A stretch of DNA of 64,000 bases from Tanypteryx hageni. Its lineage: Eukaryota; Arthropoda; Insecta; Odonata; Petaluridae. The stretch spans positions 187,957,548 to 188,021,547 of the forward strand of contig CM054115.1 of NCBI GenBank assembly GCA_028673005.1. Direction: 5' to 3'. The position numbers were made by a program, and so were the translations under genes. Shown here one piece after another: positions 12,691 to 21,785 of this stretch; the stretch's first letter is position 1; each line of letters starts with the position of its first letter. The notes beneath the pieces were generated by a model, which was not told the DNA's origin, did not search any database, and worked only from the letters and a program-made list of their open reading frames with translations.

Positions 12691-14314
12691 CCCTAGGATG
12701 CATAGGTGGGGTATTTTATATCCGAGTGCTATGAAAAATTGCTATAATTTATACAGTTTTTAACTACAGATATAATATTTTAGGAATGCTAAGAAACTCA
12801 TGTTACTATTTTTCCTTTATTTCAGAGTTATAACTTTCTATAGAATGTGTATATATTGAAAAAATTACTGTCATTACATATTTCCGTACGATGGGTGTTT
12901 TTCATCCGCCCTCTCATCTCTCTACTACTTCATACTACTTTTGTGTCTCTTCAATGAGATTACAAATGTGGATTTCTGGGAAATTTAAAGTTGAAAACAA
13001 GGGTGAGTAATACTTAGAAAACTCAAATAGGTGAGTATAAGGAATGAGTCATACCCAGAATACAGGTTTGCTAAGTGTTTTGGGCAGTGAGGGGTAAACG
13101 GAGGGTTGACTCAGAGTTTTTGAGGTTTGATGACAAGAGAACTAGGCAAGAGAAATCGGCAAGTGACAAAATTGCTGCTATTAGGGACATATGGGAACAG
13201 TTTCTCCAAAGACGTAGAAAGGCGATGGTAACTGCAGAAAATACGACGATCGATGAACAACTTCTTCTATTTCGTGGGAGATTTTCATTCATACAATACA
13301 TTCCCAACAAGCCTGATAAATATGGCATCAAGATATTTTGGCTATGTGAGGCAGACACAGGATATGCCATGGATAGATCCATTTATGTTGGAAAACAACC
13401 AGGTGAGCCCCCTCAGAAAAATGTCGGAGCTAACACAGGTTTGAATCTAACAAAATCAATTAAAAATTCTGGAAGCAATATTACTGTGGGCAATTTTTTC
13501 ACTAACGTTCCACTTTTTGAGCATTGGTATCACAGCAGTTGGGACAATATGAAAAAATAAGAGGGAAATTCCGAGAGAAATGTTACCAAATTGAGGCAGG
13601 GAAATTTTTTTATCGATATTTAGGTTTAAAAAGCAGATGTCATTAGTTATTTATGTACCAAAAAAGAACAATTCCATAGTATTATTGAGTACACAAAAGA
13701 AAAAAGCCAGAAATAATTAATTTTTATAATAAAACAAATTCGTGCAAGCGACAAACAAAGAGATGGCCTTTTGCAGTATGGTGCAACATTGTGAATGCCG
13801 CAGCAATCGATTCAATGAAAGTATTTTTAGAGAAAGAACCACAGCTTGAATGTGGAAAAAGCCATTGAAGAAGGCCGTTTCTAACAAAGCTATTCAATGA
13901 ACTGATTCTGCCATATATGGAAAGGAGATAAAAAATTCTCGTTTGTCGAAAGCTACGATGGTGGATATAGAAAAATTCATTCCTCTACCGGTAAACGTTA
14001 TTAGTGAGACCCCAAGAGCAGGAAAAAGATGTTCACTTTGCCCATCGAAGAAGGAGAAAAAATGTGATAAAAGATGCTCAAAGTATTGCATAATCATATG
14101 TAAGGAACATACAATATATGTTTGCAGTAAATGTTAATAATTATTTTTAAATTAATAAAAATATTTTATAATATTTAAAACATGTACGGATTATTATTAT
14201 ACAAATAATGCAATAAATAATAATAAAGCATCAGAAAGTATTCTTATTTCACAGAGGGTATTTTTCACCCCACCTATGTAAATGTGTAGATTTCTTCAGG
14301 CATGCATCCTAGGA
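12691..14314 (+). mobile_element. Degenerate piggyBac DNA transposon with TTAA duplication
   Basis: The element is flanked by TTAA at 12687-12690 and 14315-14318. The left end starts CCCTAGGATGCAT and the right end, reverse complemented, starts TCCTAGGATGCAT, a 13-bp terminal repeat. An internal repeat ATAGGTGGGGT follows almost at once on the left but only after about 24 bp on the right. This asymmetric layout is known from the Trichoplusia piggyBac, where the right end has a longer spacer. At 1624 bp it is shorter than a full element of about 2.4 kb, and the transposase inside is broken. It is inserted into an older repeated-family pseudogene on the minus strand. Confidence 0.9.
13075..14137 (+). 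pseudogene. Broken piggyBac transposase
   Basis: The first open part (13075-13560, 161 codons) contains FLRFDDKRTRQEKSASDKIA, FRGRFSFIQYIPNKPDKYGI and ITVGNFFTNV, all in the order of the piggyBac catalytic core. A different frame immediately after holds NKREIPREMLP, followed by a gap. Around 13760-13810 a frame reads NIVNAAAIDSM, matching the conserved region after the third catalytic Asp. The last part (13943-14137) encodes the cysteine-rich C-terminal domain with CSLCPSKKEKKCDKRC and CSKC. The first catalytic position reads CEADTGYA where CDAETGYA is usual, so the Asp is Glu. The second reads VGN where DN is usual, so that Asp is lost. The N-terminal region is missing. The gene is dead. Confidence 0.88.
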
Positions 14315-14318
14315 TTAA

Positions 14319-14772
14319 ATAGGAAAAACCATCACTATTTATGTCCAAAGCATAGGTGGTGGAACAGGAGTAGGAAGATCTCTGTGCAGCACTGGCTTCA
14401 TTGCAGATGGAATGTTTGGATAATCTATTTTATTTTTTCTTCTTGAAAAACCCTCAATTTTTGTAAGACAGAAATAGCAGTCCTCAAGGTGTCGGTCGTT
14501 TCATGCCAAATCATTGGAACGGCAAATGGCATGCTCTTCTTCTTTTCTTTCATGCATTCTGTAAGGTTTACGTAGCACGTTATGCAGCATACATACGGTG
14601 CCTAACTTATATCTTGATCTCCCAAATGACAACCAAAATACAAATAATAGACTTGTTTTACCGTATCTGTTATAGATCGACATAGTGTAAACTGTCCACA
14701 CACATAACAAAAATTTTCTGGCGAATCCACACAGCCGCGATGGTATCCTTGCTCCATCTGCAGAACACAAAT
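14319..14772 (-). pseudogene. N-terminal part of the broken repeated-family gene
   Basis: Starting near 14772 on the minus strand, the reading includes CVDSPENFCYVCGQFT, VYYLYFGCHLGDQDIS, a stop where Trp is usual in the family, APYVCCITCYVNLTECMKEK, then KSMPFAVPMIWHE. A shift of frame follows, and the reading continues as EDCYFCLTKIEGFSRRKNK and YPNIPSAMKPVLHRDLPTP. The CxxC pairs look like zinc-binding fingers. This order is the N-terminal region of the same family whose C-terminus lies at 12241-12686. The two parts are now separated by the piggyBac element, and about 250 residues of the usual centre are missing. One stop and one frameshift make it a pseudogene. Confidence 0.7.
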
Positions 14773-14779
14773 TCACAGA

Positions 14780-15395
14780 AAAACGTGTGTGTGGTGCCTA
14801 AAATGCATGTTTGTTACGATATCACACTCCTACTTCCTCTTTATCCTTCAGTTCTGTAAATGCTTACATTATATCCACCAGCTCTGCGAAAATTTAGTAA
14901 GAGATGCTTATTTTTACAAAAATTTATGACAAATGGTTATTATTTTTTTTCTAAACTGTAACGTGATGCGAAATTTTTAAGTTCAGATCTGGAATGAGCA
15001 TGACAGAATTATTGTGAAAAGGTGGCTTTCATTAATGTTACCAAAACCTTTTTGACTAGTGTAATTAATATTTGATTTTAGAGATTGATATAGAATTTCA
15101 ATAGAGGCTACATCCCATAAATCGGTCAATATCAGTCGACATAACCATGGGCTGTCCGAAACAAACAAGACAATATTTATCTCCAGAGTTAGGCTAGGTG
15201 CTTTACTGCATGTCGTAGCATGCCAGCACATGTCTCATACATTATCAATTAAGTAAGTGTATGACATATTCTTGCCATTATATATGCAAAACTGATAGAG
15301 TGAAGTTATGTTTAACATACCCATCATGAATTTATAAATAGAACTACAATATGTGGTTGGATTAATTTGGAACAAAAAAAATGTCTGCTATAACT
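14780..15395. other. AT-rich stretch, no gene seen
   Basis: No convincing coding or repeat signal other than the possible upstream edge of the repeated-family copy. Confidence 0.4.
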
Positions 15396-15590
15396 TGAAA
15401 TCAAATCCGGGTCTTCCACTTGCTGGGCGGATATTCTACCACTGAACTGCGATACTATAGCAAATTAATTCTCTCGTTTCTGAATGATGGTTCTTTTCTT
15501 AGTTGGGTCTGGACTAGCCAAGCTAATATCAACCAGCCCAACTTTACAGCTAATGCCCGTCTTCTTAGGATCTTATGATCATTTCATTCC
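15396..15590 (-). mobile_element. tRNA-Gly-derived SINE, minus-strand copy
   Basis: The reverse complement has the same order as the copy at 9262-9450: GGCTGGTTGATATTAGCTTG, CCAACTAAGAAAAG, TTCAGAAACGAGAG, then the tRNA-like module. Its A-box is AGTTCAGTGGTAGAATATCC (about 15437-15456) and its B-box region is GACCCGGATTTGATT (15399-15413). The A-box is almost the consensus of tRNA-Gly. It ends close to a poly-T run on the minus strand, near 15372-15380. Confidence 0.8.
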
Positions 15591-15607
15591 ATTAATTTAC
15601 AGTATCA

Positions 15608-15770
15608 TTGTTTTGTGTGGGTTTAGCAAAAACAGGCATAGAAACGTTTGAAATGATGAAAAGTACATTCAACGGGGATTTTGTGTCTCGGTGTAGAGTG
15701 TTTGAGTGGCATAAAAGACTTTCTGAGGGATGGGAATTAATCGGTAATGAACAACTGCTTTGCCGTATAG
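15608..15770 (+). pseudogene. mariner-type transposase, N-terminal helix-turn-helix scrap
   Basis: The frame reads FCVGLAKTGIETFEMMKSTF, then FVSRCRVFEWHKRLSEGWE. This is the start of the first helix-turn-helix of mariner/Mos1-like transposases (usual form FCxKLGKTATETFEML...RVFEWHKRF). Homology fades after about 50 residues and the frame then ends at 15817. No DDE/DDD catalytic domain and no terminal repeat were found nearby. It lies directly next to the 15.4-kb SINE. It is a fragment with no possible activity. Confidence 0.85.
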
Positions 15771-16062
15771 CGCAGCCAAAAATGTTCCTAGCTCTCCTCG
15801 TATGTGATTCTATGTGATCCCTTGAAATCATTGCAGATCAACCTCCTTTTGTTTGTGTCAGAAATATGAACCACTAAACGAACAACAAAGCGGCCTACAT
15901 ACATTATTTTTTTTGAAACGTACCTTCAAAGGGGAAAAAAGACTCCCTGATTCAATGCCATACAACTTACATTATATTTTCGCCTACAACATATACATCC
16001 AAACTAGCAACAAAATAGCCCTTGGTTTTGGTCTACCCAACTTGCACAACGTTGCTCTTGAG

Positions 16063-16326
16063 CAGGGGCGAGCAACTCAAACTCAGCAAAGAACCACTCG
16101 AAGAAAAGCAATTTTTAATAAGCCACAGAATAAGCATTTGCTACTTTCCATCTATTCTTTCGCATTGTTCTTATCCTTGCTTGTTCTATTTGGTTTCTCC
16201 GCAAAAACATTATGTTGGACTTAATTTATTTTTAATTTAAATCAGAAGAGATTCACTATATGACATCAAATAAAGCACGCTGGAGCCACAAAAAGCATGA
16301 GCTCACGAGCCACGGGTTTCCCACAC
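16063..16326. mobile_element. Probable hAT-type MITE, degraded
   Basis: The left end reads CAGGGGCGAGCAACTCAAAC. The right end holds GAGCCACGGGTTTCCCACAC, whose reverse complement roughly mirrors the left. CAGGGGYGGGCAA-type ends are common in non-autonomous hAT elements. The inverted repeat is imperfect and I cannot find a clean 8-bp duplication. The open frames here (15853-16240) are not recognisable. Confidence 0.4.
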
Positions 16327-16329
16327 GTT

Positions 16330-18254
16330 TTCACCAGGCATACGCCAGCGGTCCCTGAATCTTATACCACCCAACTTACAAAGACCATGTGTATACATAA
16401 TGGAAATAAACTTATTTAAGTTCATTTATTTGTCGTGGATAAGCCATCAATAATAATTTCTTGGTGTAAATTTTGAGTTTTAAGATAAAACAGAAATAAA
16501 CGAAAGTTAAAATGTCACGAATGAAAAAGCAATGTCCATGATCTGCTAGAATATTATCTTTTAGTTCAGTCATAATTTTAGTTTTATTGAGCGGAAGGCG
16601 AAAATACGTAGGAAAAAGTGAAACCATTAACACTAAAAAACGCTTTAAAAACTAGTTAACCATAGTAAAAAATAATCCAAACTGTTAGAGCGTTATCTTT
16701 CAAACTGTTACATTTATGCATAAGGGTTGGTATTGCGATAACTGGGAAGGAGCGTTTAAGAATTATGAAATTCAAATACTTCTTTAAGAAGGTTGCGTGA
16801 TCTTAGGAACTGAAATTCGTCACGTTTCCTCTTCCACTCCCATCCCACTCCCTACAAAAACCTCTCTCCAACTCACCCCCTTCCCCGCCTCACCATAACG
16901 CCCTCTCTCCATACACCTCTCTCGGAATAAGCCCCTCCCAGCCGCGCTTTCTTTTTCAAATCTTCCCTTTCTTGCCCTTTTTTATCGCTTTAAAAAAACA
17001 AAATGTATGAATCTTATTCTCATTCATTCCATCCAATTTCCACATCGACTCAGAATGCCTTGTATTTTAAAATCTACAATTCCGAATATCTCTCCTTCAT
17101 CTCTCTTTTTCTCCCTTTTTAGGTCATGCCAGTGGTTAGGAAAACGCATTTTGGTGGGCAGGAGTTTTTCATGGAAATGAGGAAAAATATATCTCTCGTA
17201 TCTTCTAATCCTACGAGAGCTGGGAACTTAAATGTTGGTATTATAGCTACAAATCGCCATTCCCAGGCTTTATGTGAACTCCATTTCTATGGTAGCCAAC
17301 TCGGATCAATGATGTATGTTTACCCTTATCTTTTTTAACCCCGCGCAATTTATATTTAAGACCTTACTTTCAGGAATTTGGAACTACTGCAAACAATGAC
17401 TCATCAATCTTCCATTGCCGTATCGCTCGAATATTGTAACTGGAACTGATAGTAACTAAGTTAAAATGGGAGCTGTTAGTGTATAAGATTTATCAATTGA
17501 TTTATAATGCCTAAAATTTGAAAACTATTCTCATTTTCAGTTGCAAGCTTAAAGTTTGGAGAACGAATTATTTATTTTTAATGAAAAAATGAAATTTAGG
17601 CCGAATTAAATAGAAACACTCATTTGGATGGAAATGCATATTATATAAACTTCAAAATTGACTATTTGACGAAAGAGAATTATAAAAAAACGAAGAGGAC
17701 TGACGAGAGGAGGAGTATGTAAAATGAAATCCATTTAGTCAGCGCACAGACTACTAATGATGGTGAATCCGCATTCCGTGAGTTGAATATTTGCAATGCA
17801 AAAACCGGAAGACGTTTCCATATTTTCCTATCGCTTTCGGAAATGTAAGATAGTTGGTAGTGAATACTCAGAAAGAGAATATAAAGCCAGGAAAAAAACA
17901 TCCGTGGGAAGTGTTTGGCTAATTTCTAGAAAGGCAGCTGTTTACAAGAATATGTCATAGTCGTATTTATTACTATATATTGTACTTATTTGTCCATAAA
18001 TAGGCGCTAAAATTCCAAAATATTGCTTGTTTAAGTACGAAATAAATCGCAGGGTAGGTCTATGGAACGGTCACCTTGGGAAGCGTTTTACTTAATGATG
18101 ACGACTGCTGCCACACCTTGCTACAGTGAGTGTAATTTCGCGCATTATAAACTGCTGCGGATATTAAAATTAAGACGAAGAAATGTATATAATTATGCTA
18201 CAAAAATTCCCGGTCTCTTAAGTAAATGAATATATATATATGTATACGATATAT
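16330..18254. other. Unassigned DNA with one possible exon
   Basis: At 17040-17122 a pyrimidine-rich run ends in TTTTTAG, which is acceptor-like. An open frame (17126-17338, 70 codons, containing GIIATNRHSQALCELHFYGS) follows. I do not recognise the peptide. The remainder is AT-rich without features. Confidence 0.3.
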
Positions 18255-18555
18255 ATAGCACCAGTAATATCATTTACCTTCTGAGATGCACCCAATGTCC
18301 AGCTTTTTATGTAGGCCTCACCAGCAATCCCCTCAACATCCGCATGAACGGCCACCGCAACAGCGTTTTCATAAACAACCGCTATCTGGGTGCGTTGATG
18401 CGAACAATTATAAGTTCAAATTTAATGATTGCTTAACAGTGAAAGCCATTTGCGCTCTCGCCGATAATGCTTGGGCTCCCAAACTCCGTCAGTGGGAGCT
18501 TGCCCATATCCATCTTTTAATCTCCTTCACTCTCCCTGGCCTCAACCTTCGCTAG
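18255..18555 (+). pseudogene. Penelope-like element, GIY-YIG endonuclease C-terminal fragment
   Basis: From about 18262 one frame reads NIIYLLRCTQCPAFYVGLTS followed by RMNGHRNSVF. After a frameshift near 18385-18395 the reading continues FNDCLTVKAICALA, LRQWELAHIHL and PGLNLR, then a stop at 18555. IY...FYVG is the GIY-YIG endonuclease signature. The CxxCP before it and RMNGHR after it are typical of the C-terminal endonuclease of Penelope-like retroelements, whose full ORF also has an upstream reverse transcriptase. That reverse transcriptase is absent. The element is cut at its 5' side beside a TATATATGTATACG run and carries the frameshift, so it is inactive. Confidence 0.8.
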
Positions 18556-18878
18556 CATTCCACTCCTTTTCGGCCATTTCTCAACCCCCTCCGCATACTC
18601 CAATCCCCGACTTTTCCGCACTACCCTTCCACCCTCTTGCCTCCACCCAGTGTCACTGCCATCAGTTGTCTGTCTCCTGTGCTGAAGAAAACACAGAAGC
18701 TTTCGAGGGTGACCTCGAAAGCTTCTGTGTTTTTTGTTTTTAGTGTTTGTTTTACGTGTGTCACTTTGACACCACCAGCAGCTCGCCAAACTGAAGTCAT
18801 CTTATTGGTGAGTGATCTTTGGGCTTCCCTACCCCAACAATTTGTTGCCATCCACTTATCCCACTTGCCTTTCCTCTT

Positions 18879-18880
<2 letters not shown>
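18556..18880 (+). mobile_element. Penelope-like element 3' UTR, plus-strand copy
   Basis: This segment follows directly on the GIY-YIG frame. From CTGAAGAA (about 18682) to the (AT)n it aligns with the minus-strand copy at 19303-19500. Shared blocks are TGTTTTTTG, GTGTTTG/GTGTTCG, CACCAGCAGC/CCCCAGCAGC, GGGCTTCC and TTGTTGCCA. Both copies end at an (AT)n array. Confidence 0.7.
18688..18733. repeat. Perfect hairpin with 21-bp arms and 4-base loop
   Basis: Bases 18688-18708 are exactly complementary to 18713-18733, separated by GTGA. The arm begins AAAACACAGAAGC and ends TTTCGAGG. It sits just after CTGAAGA in the PLE 3' UTR. It is longer than the GGG/CCC stem found at the same place in the minus-strand copy at 19.47 kb. 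Confidence 0.95.

Positions 18881-18947
<67 letters not shown>
18881..18947. repeat. (AT)20 followed by (AC)13 microsatellite
   Basis: Uninterrupted AT dinucleotides run to 18920, then AC dinucleotides to about 18947. It lies at the 3' end of the plus-strand PLE fragment, where such elements often end or insert. Confidence 0.97.
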
Positions 18948-19250
18948 TACTAGCTGTGTGACCCGGCGTTGCCCGGGTGCGATTCGGGATTGCACCCGCC
19001 CCTCTTTCACCCACACCTCCCACCGCTCGTCCTTTTTTCACTCACCCCTCCCACCGCCCGCCCCTCTTTCACTCACTCCTTCCACCGCCCGCCGAATGTC
19101 ATAAAGTAGCGTAGGAAAATGGGTGTTCGCAGAAAAATCGCCTTATCTTTGAAAGGGTTTATGACAGAAGAATAAAATTAACTCTAAAACCTCTTCGAGC
19201 TTCCGCTTATTCTTACAGTGAAAGTTTCCTGAAAATTTGCCGAGTACATT

Positions 19251-19252
<2 letters not shown>
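18948..19252 (+). repeat. Dispersed repeat of the ACTAGCTG..GACCCGG type
   Basis: It starts TACTAGCTGTGTGACCCGGC, directly after the microsatellite. I know this opening from a class of dispersed repeats common in arthropods and usually placed next to (AT)n runs. Inside are two or three diverged copies of CCCCTCTTTCACTCAC..CACCGCCCG. It ends in GAAAATTTGCCGAGTACATT just before the next (AT)n. No protein is encoded, and its class is uncertain. Confidence 0.5.

Positions 19253-19302
<50 letters not shown>
19253..19302. repeat. (AT)n microsatellite, about 25 units
   Basis: Uninterrupted alternating AT between the ACTAGCTG-type repeat and the minus-strand PLE 3' UTR. Confidence 0.97.
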
Positions 19303-19304
<2 letters not shown>

Positions 19305-19500
19305 CCTTAAGAAATTGAAAAGGTTGTGATGAGGGTGGCAACAATGTGTTGAAGGAAGCCCAGCGGACACTTACCAAGTCGTGGACCAACATGGCAGGCT
19401 GCTGGGGGCGTCGAAGAGACACGTTGAACACACGAACACAAAAAACATAAAAAATCACGCAAGCTTATCGGGTCTATGCCCTTCTTCAGCGATCAAGTAA
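19303..19500 (-). mobile_element. Penelope-like element 3' UTR, minus-strand copy
   Basis: Read on the minus strand it runs from CTGAAGAAGGG (19479-19489) through a GATTTTTTATGTTTTTTGTG block, CCCCCAGCAGCC, GGGCTTCC and TTGTTGCCA to an (AT)n. This is collinear with 18682-18880 in the opposite direction. No endonuclease frame is left: the copy is cut just upstream of CTGAAGAA, beside another (AT)n. Confidence 0.7.
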
Positions 19501-19506
19501 CTGAGA

Positions 19507-19508
<2 letters not shown>

Positions 19509-19581
<73 letters not shown>
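19509..19581. repeat. (AT)n microsatellite, about 36 units
   Basis: Uninterrupted alternating AT. It is followed by ACTAGAAGGTGC, again an ACTAG start after an AT run. Confidence 0.97.
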
Positions 19582-19582
<1 letters not shown>

Positions 19583-19639
19583 TAGAAGGTGCTTGCATTC
19601 TGCCAGCTTTTCATCACGCCTTAAAAAACATTAATTTTC

Positions 19640-20421
19640 AGAGAGATATTTCTATATTAGAAGTATTTTTTAATTAAAAATATTTCCTCTGTACCAGTTT
19701 TCGTTCTTTCCTTATGGAAAAATATTGGAGTAAAACTACCTAAAATTTAAAATTTTCGGAATATTATACTTTTTCCATTGTGGGTACTAATGCCACAACT
19801 TTGTGCCAAATTTTTAACTTATAGCACATCTATAAGTGTAATAATGTTTATCTAATTGATTAAATTTTAACTATTTTCAATGTCCGGAATAACAACTTCA
19901 TGGAGATATTCAAATATTTATTTGTGCATTTGCACTAAGCTCTAAATAACTTTAAAATTTCAGCTCCTAGCTCTCCCTGTAGTACCTAAACATTTATCTA
20001 TTTGTTGAAATTTTAAGAAATTTTAACACCCAAACAAATTAAAATATCAAAATTTCTATACTCCCTATTTCATTTTTTTATAAATTCTAACTTTAAGAAA
20101 ACTTTCAGCTCTGTAGCACATTCGAAAATAAATAATTCTTGAAAATATGTTTAAGCAATTGTGAATTTTTAGCGGCCACATTGTTTAACAATATTAAGAT
20201 TTTTGTTTTATTTTTTATATAGAATTTTCCACAAAATGTTCGAAAAAATTTGTAGCTAAGACTTATAGTTTCTGTGATAAAAATTAATAAACTTTAATAT
20301 ACAAATGGGATAAACACAACTCCTAAAAATTAACCATTTTGAAATTTTCGATTTTTATAATTGGTTGTGAGCAAAATTCTATTATCATGCAAAATTTCAG
20401 CTCCGTATTCCTTTTAGATTG
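19640..20421. repeat. Degenerate tandem repeat, period about 145 bp (field 1)
   Basis: A recurring word of the form AAAATTTCAGCTC (variants such as CCAAATTTTTAACTT, ACTTTCAGCTC, AAATTTGTAGCT) occurs near 19805, 19954, 20101, 20246 and 20391. The steps are 145-149 bp. Between anchors the AT-rich sequence is diverged but keeps similar blocks such as GAAATTTT and CCTAAA. The field stops at the hAT MITE and a similar word, CCAAATTTCAGGTGC, recurs near 21448. Confidence 0.6.
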
Positions 20422-20429
20422 GTCTACAC

Positions 20430-20747
20430 CAGAGATTCTCAACCAGGGGGTAAATTCCCACCCAGGGGGGAATTTTAGGGTTTCAGGGGAGGAATTGGGA
20501 CCACAGACTCAACTGTTGGAATATTGATCTTTCTACAAACTACAATTCTACAGATTGTGCATAATCTACAAGACATCACACTTCATTGTATGTCACAGAT
20601 TAAATTAAAAATAAAGATAATATTTCACTTTTTATCTGCATATTATTTGGAATGCACCTTTTGAGTCAGACAATCTTGGAAAGGGGGGAATGACATTCTG
20701 ACATATGGTGAAAAGGGTGAAGGGGGCAAAAAGGTTGAGAACCACTG
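20430..20747. mobile_element. hAT-type MITE with perfect 8-bp target duplication
   Basis: The duplication GTCTACAC is present at 20422-20429 and 20748-20755. The ends are CAGAGATTCTCAACC on the left and, reverse complemented, CAGTGGTTCTCAACC on the right, a 15-bp terminal repeat with two mismatches. Runs of G flank both subterminal regions. At 318 bp it has no coding capacity. The 8-bp duplication and CAG start assign it to the hAT superfamily, so it would have been moved by a transposase made elsewhere. Confidence 0.92.
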
Positions 20748-20759
20748 GTCTACACATTG

Positions 20760-21500
20760 GAATTCCTTTTCCCCATTTTAACTTTGGATAATTTTTCTGT
20801 AATATTTCCTGTTCTTGGATTTTGACCGCGTTATAAGTTTTCGCCGTATATTAAAATCAATTGCATTACAATACTATCCACTGATTCTCTTTAGAAGCAC
20901 TAAATTAAACCTATTATTATATACAGTTCATCAACCCCCATAATTGAAGTAAGTAACGTTCTTTTATTTAATAACATATCGCGTTTTAAACTTATGGCGT
21001 CACCATATGTATACGTCTTTGGCTGAAATCAATGGGACAATAAACATTTCCCTATTCAAAAGCAGTAAAGCGATGCTATTATAATACGGATTGCCAATTC
21101 CCATTGAAAGGCATTTTCCTGTTGCTATGGTAGCTGAAGTTCTTTATTGCTAAGCATATGCTTTTTCCGATTAAAATCATTTTTCTTCGTCAATCCTGCA
21201 CCGATTTGAATTTATTAATCTAAAATAAAATACCTCATTCTTTTACCTATAGAATTTTTTTCATTCATTCATTCTATCGGAATTATAACTAATTTAAAAA
21301 TGAAAATTTATGAAACTCTGCACAGATTTCCGCGTTTTTCTTATGGAGTACTGAAATGGAACATTGGGGTCAAAAATACCCACTAAAAATTAAAAAATTG
21401 AAAATTTCGATTTTCTGGTTGGTTGTAGCTAACCTATCGTCCTGCCAAATTTCAGGTGCGTGTCATATCTAGAAGTACCTTAGGTTTTATATTATATACT

Positions 21501-21502
<2 letters not shown>
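20760..21502. repeat. AT-rich continuation of the repeat field
   Basis: The part at 21300-21490 carries blocks like those of field 1, for example GAAAATTTCGATTTTCTGG and CCAAATTTCAGGTGCG, so the MITE probably landed within or beside the array. The part between is anonymous. Confidence 0.4.

Positions 21503-21539
<37 letters not shown>
21503..21539. repeat. (AT)n microsatellite, about 18 units
   Basis: Uninterrupted alternating AT. Confidence 0.95.
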
Positions 21540-21540
<1 letters not shown>

Positions 21541-21692
21541 CGACCTGCTGATTCCCTCTTGCCTACGCGCAATGGTATCTAAGAGGTAGTGCAATGAATA
21601 GCTGTTCAGTTTAAAAATTTTAGGAAGAAAGGTCACTTCCCGTGAATCAATATATATATGTATATCCTCCGTAAGAAGCAGCTATTTATACA

Positions 21693-21785
21693 TAGGGTTG
21701 TCAGATTTTGATTTTGAAGTTACGGGACAAACAACAAAATTCTCCAACAAAATTCTCCAACAAAATACGGGACACTTAAAAAAAT
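21693..21785. mobile_element. Possible hAT terminal region
   Basis: The sequence CATAGGGTTGTCAGATTTTG followed by TACGGGACA looks like a hAT-type end. Its orientation would fit the 3' end of the minus-strand hAT transposase remnant at 22341-22925. The matching opposite end was not found. A 16-bp unit with CTCCAACAAAATT is duplicated near 21740-21765. Confidence 0.35.

Noticed and set aside
18621..19104. 131- and 155-codon frames across the AT/AC microsatellite
   Set aside because: They read through the PLE 3' UTR, hairpin and microsatellite; not coding.
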